This document shows positions 38,280 through 47,400 of a stretch of 64,000 nucleotides of DNA, piece by piece. Below the pieces are notes generated by a model. The model was not told the origin of the DNA, did no database searches, and saw nothing but the letters and a program-made list of their open reading frames with translations. Both the position numbers and the translations under genes were made by a program. This stretch comes from Microbacterium schleiferi (GTDB lineage: Bacteria; Actinomycetota; Actinomycetes; Actinomycetales; Microbacteriaceae). The DNA is taken from positions 1 through 64,000 of the forward strand of contig NZ_JAJGNI010000002.1 in the NCBI RefSeq assembly GCF_020781975.1. The letters run 5' to 3'. The number at the start of each line of letters is the position of its first letter. Position 1 is the first letter of the stretch.

Positions 38280-40835
38280 CGCTTCGGCGCGACTGCTCAC
38301 GCCGAGTTTGCGATAGAGCGCACGCAACTGTGACTTGACGGTGTTCGGCGACACGTTGAGGGCTGCGGCGATCTGAGCGACTCCGTCGTGGCGGCCGAGT
38401 TCGAGGGCCACGGCGTGCTCGCGCGCCGTGAGCCGAGGCGCAGCGCCGGGCGACCCGATCATCGCCCAGTCGCGGGCACGCTCGACGCGCTGGGCGAAGT
38501 CGCGCTGGTTCAGCCTGTCAGCGCTCGCGGCGAGCGCGGACAGGGCCGCATCGGGTACGAGCGCAAGCGCGAGCATCTGACCGCTCTCGGCGAGCGCAGC
38601 ATCAGCACGTTCGATCGCGGTGCGGGTGTGTGCGTCATCGTGGCCGAGAACGGCGACGGCAGCGGCGGTAAGGGCGAGGTGCTCGGCCCGCGCCCGAGCG
38701 GATGCCTGCCCGGCTGCGGCACCGTTCAGCAGCCGCAACGCGCGTTCGGCGTCGCCTGCGGCGAGGGCGATTCGGGCGCGGCTGACGGCGGTGCGCGCAT
38801 CTTCGCTGCGGCCGAGGAGACGCTCGGCTCCCGCGAGATCGCCGGCTGCCACGGCTGCCAGCGCACTCGTGTGCCGCAGGCGGCTGCTGGTGAACTGCGA
38901 GACAGCGCGCCTGGCGCGTTGGGCGCTGACGATGCTCCGGATCCGCTCGCGGGCGATGTCGGGCCGGTGGCGACGCAGTTCGATGAGCACGTCGACGTGC
39001 AGGAGCGGTGCCCAGTGCTCGATCGTCTCGCGGTGTTCGTCGAGGGCGTGCAGGTGCGCGTCAGCGGCGTCGAGGTCGCCGTCTTCGAGGGCTATGACGG
39101 CGTGGGCCAACTGCAGATAACTGCCCGGATAGCCCGTCTTCCAGCGCTCGGGCCATTCCCGTTCCTCGGCGCGGCCGGCGACGGCGTGCGCCTGCACGAT
39201 GTCGCCATCCAGCGCGTATGTTCCCGCGAGCAGGGCGAGCCCCTGCAGCCCCGCGCGATACCCGCCGGCGTCGCCGACTGCTACCGACTGGCGGAAGCAG
39301 ACGATCGCCCGGGGAATGTCGCCGCCGTACAGCAGGCTCGTTCCGACCTGGTTCCAGACGCTCGGCTCGTTACGGCCCAGCCGAAGCCGGTCGTCCGGAC
39401 TCAGTTCGCCGAGGGTATCGAAGGCCTCACGAGCAGCCTTCGTTCCGTCACGCCCCGAAACGCGTTGCGCCGCAGACTCGATGGCGCGCAGCAGGACGCG
39501 GTCGGCCGGATCACGGGTCGCTGAACGCTGCCGCGAACCGTACGCGGCGAGCAGGAAGTACTCGATCGCGCGGAGCCGGTGGTCGGGCCGGGCGTTGGCG
39601 ATGATCGCGAGCAACGTCGTCACCAGCGGCAGCCTCCCGAGCACGGTGAGGGGCACTCCCCGAAACAGCTCGGTGACGCGCAAGCCGTACGGCAGGAGCT
39701 CGTTCCAGAAGCGGCGCACGGTGTCGGTCGCGAGGGGCCAGTCGCGATACTCGACAGCGCGGCGCAGCGCCGAGAAGGGCTGTCCGCTCTCGAGCTCCCA
39801 CTGCGCGATCAGGGTGTTCAGCTCCCGAAGCCGCCCCGGCGACAGGTTCCGGCGCGCGGATGCCGACAGCGCCCGCCGCGCGAACGGTGACGGCTCGAAG
39901 ACGGCCGCAGCATCCCGCCGCAGGCCGTGGCTGCCATGTCCACGCCACTGACCCAGCCCCTCCCGCTCGGCACGGTCGAGGAGGACTGCGGCATCGGCCT
40001 CGCCGCTGAGACGGGCAGCGAGCTCGACATCGACGGCATCGGCGAGGCAGATCGCTTCGAGGAAGCCGGTGAACTGCGTGTCCCACGACGGCCGCCGGAT
40101 GCGCAGAAACGAGTCGACGATCTCCGATACGCGAGACGAGTCGATCTCCCGCAGGGTCCGGTCGCCGCCGCGTCCCCCCGCGGCGTTCTCGTCGAATGTC
40201 AGGAGCCGAGCAAGCCCGGGCGCGCCGCCGTGGTCGAGAACGTCCCCCACGATCGGAGTGTCTTCGCTGGTGTGCAGGAGTGCGGCAGTTTCACCCCGGG
40301 TGAGGGCGAGTTCGTCGTCGCGCAGCACGACGACGTCGAGCGCGATCGTGAGGCCGGGCTCGACGAAACCGTTCGCAACGCGAGTGGTGGTACGCACCGA
40401 GAGCGATGGCAGGTCGCCCAGCAGCCGGATAAGCCCGCTGACGGTGTCGGGTTCGAGATACTCGCTCTCATCGATCGCGAGGGCGAGCTCTCCGAGTCGC
40501 GCGAGGCCGCGGCGGAGCGTGTCCCAGGGATCGGCGACGAATTGGAAGGCGGCTGGCCCTGCAGAGAGCGGGTTCCCGGGCTCGAGCAGGCCATAGTCGT
40601 GAAGCGCCAGGGCGAGGTGGCCGGCGAAGACGATCGGCGACCCGCCACCGTCGGCGACGCGGAGCCAGAGACCGCGGCGAGACGTACGCGCGGCCCACTG
40701 AGCCATCGCGACGGTCTTTCCCATGCCTGCCGGCGCGCACAGGACAGCCAGGGCATGGTCTTCCTCGAGAACAGCTTCAAGGCGTGGGCGATCGAGAAGC
40801 GCGCCCGGAAGGCGCGGAACACCGACAAGACCCAT
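38178..40835 (-). CDS. Large LuxR-type (LAL) transcriptional regulator with P-loop
   Basis: 885 residues from the ATG at 40835, with GAGG eight bases upstream. An N-terminal STAND-type ATPase has Walker A APAGMGKT at 34-41 and a LALAIDESEYLEP Walker B-like segment. A long helical, TPR-like middle follows, then a C-terminal LuxR helix-turn-helix: LTAREHAVALELGRHDG, QIAAALNVSPNTVKSQLRAL, YRKLGVSSRAEALRAL. The last 22 or so residues run past the HTH in DNA shared with the MFS gene. MalT-like regulators bind an inducer and ATP; the ligand is unknown. It resembles in its HTH the regulator at 52932. Confidence 0.9.
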   Translation of the reverse strand: MGLVGVPRLPGALLDRPRLEAVLEEDHALAVLCAPAGMGKTVAMAQWAARTSRRGLWLRVADGGGSPIVFAGHLALALHDYGLLEPGNPLSAGPAAFQFVADPWDTLRRGLARLGELALAIDESEYLEPDTVSGLIRLLGDLPSLSVRTTTRVANGFVEPGLTIALDVVVLRDDELALTRGETAALLHTSEDTPIVGDVLDHGGAPGLARLLTFDENAAGGRGGDRTLREIDSSRVSEIVDSFLRIRRPSWDTQFTGFLEAICLADAVDVELAARLSGEADAAVLLDRAEREGLGQWRGHGSHGLRRDAAAVFEPSPFARRALSASARRNLSPGRLRELNTLIAQWELESGQPFSALRRAVEYRDWPLATDTVRRFWNELLPYGLRVTELFRGVPLTVLGRLPLVTTLLAIIANARPDHRLRAIEYFLLAAYGSRQRSATRDPADRVLLRAIESAAQRVSGRDGTKAAREAFDTLGELSPDDRLRLGRNEPSVWNQVGTSLLYGGDIPRAIVCFRQSVAVGDAGGYRAGLQGLALLAGTYALDGDIVQAHAVAGRAEEREWPERWKTGYPGSYLQLAHAVIALEDGDLDAADAHLHALDEHRETIEHWAPLLHVDVLIELRRHRPDIARERIRSIVSAQRARRAVSQFTSSRLRHTSALAAVAAGDLAGAERLLGRSEDARTAVSRARIALAAGDAERALRLLNGAAAGQASARARAEHLALTAAAVAVLGHDDAHTRTAIERADAALAESGQMLALALVPDAALSALAASADRLNQRDFAQRVERARDWAMIGSPGAAPRLTAREHAVALELGRHDGVAQIAAALNVSPNTVKSQLRALYRKLGVSSRAEALRALAAWGLVRPGVAGGLDDGLDDPVARGPQEG

Positions 40836-40902
40836 TGCATCGACCTCGGCGACGCCGCGGAGGAGGGAAGGGCGCGGCGGCGCTTCCTTAGGATACGACG
40901 CG

Positions 40903-41019
40903 TCAGAACAGGGCGAGAGGTCCCGCGACGGCGCCACGCACGAGAGCCCCCACGAGCAGCAGACAGGTGCCAAGGAGGAACAGGCCCGCGAATGTGAGGG
41001 CCAAGCGCAGGTTCGTCAT
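40903..41019 (-). CDS. 38-residue single-helix membrane peptide
   Basis: MTNLRLALTFAGLFLLGTCL followed by LLVGALVRGAVAGPLALF: almost entirely one membrane helix. The ATG is ten bases after AAAGG on the minus strand. It lies 67 bases ahead of the LuxR-type gene on the same strand and divergent from the giant surface protein. The function is unknown, and its small size means it could be chance. Confidence 0.45.
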   Translation of the reverse strand: MTNLRLALTFAGLFLLGTCLLLVGALVRGAVAGPLALF

Positions 41020-41411
41020 GATGGGCGTGCCTTTCGAGCGCGAAGGTCGGTGCAGGCATCCAGACGGTGGGCCGTCGCTCGGGGAGGAACGTCCGGCCCA
41101 CCGCCGGAGGGATCTGGGAACCCCGCGGCGAGCGTAAGCATCCGGCCATTGACACAAATGGCGTCCTCGGTGCAATTCACCCGCCCGTTCACCCCCGCAC
41201 TGATCGGCCAGAACGCGGGGTGAAGCAACGGGTGAATTCGGGCCGGACAACCGGTCTGCGCCGGCGCGTGCCCGAATACTCGGGCGGAGGAGTCGCCAGC
41301 TCGCGGGCCCGAGCGCGTCTGGAGATCCCTGTGCCTGCGCGTGCGCGGGCACTGTGCGCTGCCCTCCCTCGCTCCGCGCGGAGCGACCTGACAGAAGAAG
41401 CCGGTCATTCG
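41020..41411. other. Intergenic region before the giant surface protein
   Basis: Holds one imperfect inverted repeat at 41175-41237 (21-base arms, 17 matching; left arm begins ATTCACCCGCCCG, right arm ends CGGGTGAAT). The rest shows no gene with good codon bias. The promoter of the surface protein should lie here, but no strong -10/-35 pair was found. Confidence 0.5.
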
Positions 41412-44400
41412 ATGAACGCCCCTGCTCCCTCAGTATCCGTCGCTCCCGCGAGCCGCCGCGCGTCACGAGAGCGTAGGCGGCGGGCGTGGATGCGGCGAGT
41501 CTCGCTGGCACTTGCGCCAGCAGTGATCGCCAGCACTGTGGGCCTGGGCATCTGGGGCGCGACCACGGCGGCATCGGCCGCTGCCTTGCCCGATCCGTCG
41601 ACCTCGATCGGGCTGGTGCAGACGGGCGGCGCGTACGGGGATGCCGACACCAAGCCATTCATCCTGGCGGGCGAGGATGCCACCTTCGATGTGTCGATCA
41701 CGAACACCTCGACAACGGGCGGATACAACGCGTCGCTTACCGTCCTGCTGCCGAGCGGCATCGATTTCGTCTCGTCGGGCGGGATGGGTAGCCCCGTCGT
41801 ATACCCGAGCGGCGCACAGCTTCCCAACAGCGCGAAGACGCAATCCGGCGACCCGCTGGCGACCGTGCCCGCGGGGATGCAGCTGTGGGTTTTCCAGGAT
41901 GTCGCCGACTTGCCCGGCACGGCGACGTACCCGTCGTCACTGACCGTCCGCCCCGACGCTGACCTCTTCCCGGTCGGTGCCGAGCCCGACATCACCCTCA
42001 CGGGCTACATCTCCGCCGACCCCGCCCTCATCCCGGTCTTCGACGGTTCCACCGGCGTGGGCGGTACCGCGGGCGCTGCCGAGACCTCGGGCGGTGCCAG
42101 CTCGACCGGCATGCCGGTTCACGCGCTGCGGTTGACCAAGCACGAACCGAGCCCCGAGATCGAACTGCTGCGCGGTGTGCACGACCACCAGACCGTCTAC
42201 ACACTGACCGTCGAGAACTCGCCGCAGGGCGACACGAACGGCGTCACCCTCGTCGACTTCCTCCCCGCAGGCCTCGAGTTCCTGGCGTGCGCAAGCGTTG
42301 ACAACACGGCCGACTCGCCGCTGCTCTACGACGCCGGCGGAACCCTTGGCGGGTCGCTGGAGTACCCGACGGCCGGCCCGATCACGGGCGCCTCGCCCGC
42401 TGAATGCCTGGCGCCTGCCAGCGTCGAGACGGTGAACTCCGGTATCCCCGCCGGCCTCGACCCGGGCGTCTACACGAAGGTGACCTGGAACCTCCCCAAC
42501 CTCACCGGCGGCACGGCGCAGGCCACCGACCTCAGCGCCCCGGGTGTGGCTGGCACGTACGTGATCCGCTACGTCGCCGCTGTCCCGCTGTTCGAGAACA
42601 CGATGGACTTCGTCACCGCGGCCGGGAGCGGCACTCCCGATCCGGCCGGGCTCCAGCAGGCATCCAACCTGAACAACAACAACGGCGCCTCGACCCGGCA
42701 GGGACAGGGCGCAGGCTTCGGTGACGGCATCCTGTACGACAATCTCGCGACCGTTGCCGGGACGTACGCCGGACCGCTCGCCCCCTCCGCTTCCGCGTCA
42801 GCGAGCGACACCGACAGCGAGCAGATCCAGGCGATGGACCTGCGGGTGCTCAAGAGCGTTACAACCGGTGCCGGCAGTGAGTTCATCACGGGGGGCTTGG
42901 CGACCTACACGCTGAACATTGCGACGAGCGAGTACACGAGCGCCGGCGACTCGAGCGATCCCGACCCGATCGAGCTCGTGGACACGTTCGCCAACGGACT
43001 GTGCCCTGCCCTCCCCGGTCCCGCAACGGCCAGCATTACGGGCGACCCGCTTCCCGCCGATTGCCTCTATCCGTCGTCGGATGCCGGCGCGACGCTCATC
43101 GGCGCCACCGCGACGGCGATCGACTATGACTCGGCAACCGGCACGTTCGCGGTGACCTACCTGATCGACCCGGCAGCCCTCACCGCGAACGACGAGCACG
43201 TGGTCAGCTACACGGCTCTCATGCGCAGCACGTACGACACGGACGACCCGTGGGTCGGTCCCACGACCTCGGGCGACAGCCTCGACAACACCGTGACGAT
43301 CACGGGATGGACTGACGCGATCCCCGCTCTCACCGGTGTGACCAACGGCAGCGGCGTCCCCGCCGATGGCACAGAGGATGTCTGGGACGACTCCGAAGCG
43401 ACGCTGGATTCGGCCTTCTCTGCCATCTCGAAGCAGGTACTCCCCCGCGATGCTGTCGTCCCGACGCCGGGGGTTGCCCCGACCGCCGCAACCTCGTGCG
43501 ACGTGGCCCCGGGCGCCCCGTGGGCGCAGAACCAGACGGATGCCGCAGACCCCGCCTTCCACGCCGGAGATGTCGTCTGCTACGAGTTGACTGTCGACTT
43601 CGCGAACGAGATTGACGTGCGAAACCCGCTGGTCACGGACTTCCTTCCCGCGGGCGTCTCGTACCTGGATTCGGCAATCTACAGCGGAGCCGGCGGAACG
43701 ACCGCCGGTGTCACGGTCGACAGCTTCTCGCAGAGCGGTCAGCGACTGGACTGGCAGGTCGGCACGGTGGGTGCCGGAGGCGACCGCTACGTGCCCCTGA
43801 ACTCGACGCTCGTGCTCCACGTTCTGGGTCTCGTGACCTCGAACACCCCGTCCGACAGCTCGGCGCTCGACAAGCCGCAGAACCTCATGAAGTACCAGCA
43901 GGAGAACGTGCTGGGCGACCTGTTCTTCTTGCGTGACGCGTCCGAGATCCAGCTCGGGCAGGGCCCGACCCTCCTCAAGGGTGTCCGCGACGTGGACGGC
44001 GACGCCACCCTGCCCGCGCAAAGCCAGAACAACGCAGACGGCACCGTGTTCGATTCGAACCGCGACGGCATCCAGGTTGCTGCCAGTGACGTCGTCACCT
44101 ACCGCGTGGATCTCTCCGGTGGCGATTTCGACGCCGATCTGACGGTCTGGGATGCCCTGCCCAGTGGCATCGATAAGGGCGATGTCTCAGCGATCAGCAA
44201 CGGTGGCGTCGCGCTCGATCCGGGCGACCTGGGCTATCCGGCGAACCTCGAGTCGGCATACAGCGGTCACTCGGTCATCGTCTGGACGGGCATCGCGGTG
44301 GCTGCGGCGCCGGGAACGGCGACCCTCACGTACGACGTCACGGTTCCCGCCGACGCGCGCGTGAATGTCGACTACGACAACACGGCCTCGATCACGCAGT

Positions 44401-47400
44401 ACGACGTCACACTGAACACCGGGGACACCCAGACTCTCTACCCCACCGATTCCTTGGATGACACGACCCGGCCGGTCGACGAGACCGTACCGGGCGCGAA
44501 CACCCGCGACGACTCGTCGGTGTTCACCCCCGACCCGACAGTCGATAAGGAACTGATCTCGACCGAGGTCGGTCCGAACACAGGCATCGGCGAGCAGAAT
44601 CTCGACCCGAACAACGGCTCGAACCAGGCTGTGCAGGGTGAGCTCATCACCTTCGAGTACTCGGTTTCGGTCCCCGCTCACACGTCGGTGACGAACGCCG
44701 TTCTGCGCGATCGCGGCACCCTGCTGCGCGGCGGCACGACAGTGCCGTACACGGTGCACGGCACCCCGTCCTGGACGGCCTCTGCACTGACGGGAGCAGC
44801 GGCAGGAGACTTCTCGCTCTCCCCGGCCGGTGAGCTCACCTTCCCCACTTCGTACGCGAACACCTCGGATGTCGATCAGCTGTTCACCGTGACGCTGACG
44901 CTGTACGTGGGTGACGCGGGCAACACCAACGCCACGTTGAACAACCGCGCACTGTTCACGAGCGACACCTGGAATGGGCAGCACGACGCCTCGGTCGTCT
45001 ACATCGAGCCGAACCCGCAGATCACGAAGTCGGCGTCTCCGGCATCCGATCTCACGACCAGCGACACGATCACGTACACGCTGAGCGTTGCGAACACCTC
45101 GAACCGCCCGATCTCGTACGACAACGTGATCGTCGACACGGTGCCGGCCGGCCTCATTGTCGACATCGGTTCGGCATCCGTGACCCCAGCCGCCTTCGAC
45201 ACCGGCGTCACCACCGGAGCCGGCGGCACCATCACCTGGAACGTCGCCGAGATCCCGCCGACGGCGTCGATCACCTACGAGGCGAGCATCGATCCTTCCA
45301 CCGGTGGCGGCGAGAGCTACACGAACACCGCCACCGAGACCGGTTACACCCTCCCGGCGAGCCTCGGTGGGGATGTCACAAGCCGTCGCGGCACCCGCAC
45401 CTCGAACGACGACGCGACGGTCACCGCTGTGACCGCCGAGATCGCCAAGGGTGTGCGCACCGCCGGCACGACCGACGCCTTCGCTGGCAGCGTGTCCGAG
45501 CCGCTCGGCGAAACCGTCGAGTATCAGGTTGAGGTGACGCTGAAAGCCAACATCAACTACTACGACCCGGTGATCTCCGACGACCTTCCGGCCGGCGTCG
45601 TCCTGCAGGACGCGACCATCACCGGCCCGACCGCGAGCCCGTCCACCGGCGTCACCGGAACCTGGGACTACGCGCTGGATGCCGGTACGAACACCGCCAC
45701 CTGGACCTACGACGACGGTGCCGGCAACGACATCCTGTCCGAGCCGGTCGACCGCGTGCTGACCCTCACCTACGAGGTTCTCCTGGACGGCAGTGCGGTG
45801 CCCGCGAACATCAGCGATCTGCCGAACACTGCAGTGTTCGGCTGGAACACCGCCAACGGCGACCCCTCGACCCGCACCTCGATCGATGACGACGCGAATG
45901 TCGACGTGCTGGACCCGCTGCTCGGGATCGCCAAGACGGTCTCTGACGCCACCCCGAACCCGGGAGAGAGCTTCGACTACACCGTCACGGTGACCAACAC
46001 CGGCGCGACTCCCGCGTACAACATGGTCGTGAGCGACGTCGTCCCCGCAGGCGTCCTCGTCGACCCCGCCACGATCACCGGCGGTGGCACGCTCACGGGT
46101 GCCGACCCGGCGCTCGGTGGTGGCACCGTCACGTGGGATGAGACCGACCTGCCGGGCCCGCTCAGCAACACCGCCCCCGGCAACACCGTGCAGTTCACGT
46201 ACTCGGCGACGCTGACCGCGAGCGCCAACCTGCACGACGGTGACGCATTCACCAACACCGCATCCGTCGACCACTACGAGTCGTTCCCGACAGATGGCCG
46301 GGACTACGACCCGACGGATGTCGACGACTCCGCGACAGTTGACCCGGCGTTGCCGGACGTGGCGCTGACCAAGGCGGTCACTGCGGGTGATCTCGCTTAC
46401 GCGAACACGCCGTTCAGCTGGACCATCACCGCCACAAACAACGGGGATGGCCCCGCCCAGACGGTGGAGCTTATCGACACCCTGCCGGTGAACTGGGAGT
46501 TCCAGGCCATCACGAGCGTGACTGTGGCGGGCACCCCGGTCTCGCCTCCCCCGACGACGACGGTCACCGGCAGCGGCGACCCAGGCGACCTGCAGCAGCT
46601 CGCCTGGTCGTTCGGCGCCGACGCCCCAGCCTCCCCGGTCCTGCAACCCGGCCAGTCGATCGTGATCGTCTTCACGGCGATCCCGCGTACCGCCGCTCTC
46701 ACCGACGCGGGCGTCACGCAGGCCGGCCCTCCGGTCGTCCGTCCGCCGCACACGAACACCGTTGCGGGCACGACGACCGACACCTCCGGTGCGACCGAGG
46801 ACGCCGACGGTGAGTACACCGGTCCGGATGCCGAAGCAGACGCGTTCATCCACGCGGCAGACCTCCAGCTGCAGAAGGATGCTGGCGTGGGTCTCGTCGC
46901 GGGCGGCGCCGCCGGCACGGCCTGGACGATCACGGTGACCAACAACGGTCCCGATGAGGCTGTCGGACCCTTCACCGTCAGCGATACGTGGGGCGATGCC
47001 GGTGTGCTGCCGGCGGGCTTCAGCGTGACCGGTGTCTCGGGCACCGGCTGGGACTGCGCGCTAGTGTCGACGACCGGGTTCGATTGCTCGCGCACGAACA
47101 GCGCCGACACTCTCGCCTCCGGCGCGAGCTTCCCGGTGATCACGGTCACGGCGCAGGCGGCGGCATCCTTCGATGTTGCCGACTCCCCCGTCGACAACAC
47201 GGCGAACGTGACGGGCGCAACCCACGACCCCGACCCGTCGAACAACACTGACGATGCCGAGGTTCCTGTCACTGCCGAGGCCGATCTCGTGATCGACAAG
47301 ACAGCCTCGAACCCCGTGAACGCGGGAGGCTCTGTGACCTGGACTCTCACCGTCACGAACGACGGGCCGTCCGACTCGGTCTCGACGACGGCGAACCCGA

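Noticed and set aside
41067-41411. N-terminal extension of the giant surface protein
   Set aside because: It would put an inverted repeat and 115 Arg-rich residues before the signal peptide; the ATG at 41412 gives a plausible exported start.
44187-46853. Long antisense reading frame (888 codons) opposite the DUF11 protein
   Set aside because: High-GC coding DNA leaves long antisense frames open; the plus-strand reading has clear DUF11 strands, and the antisense product is a low-complexity Arg/Val/Asp string with no start signals.
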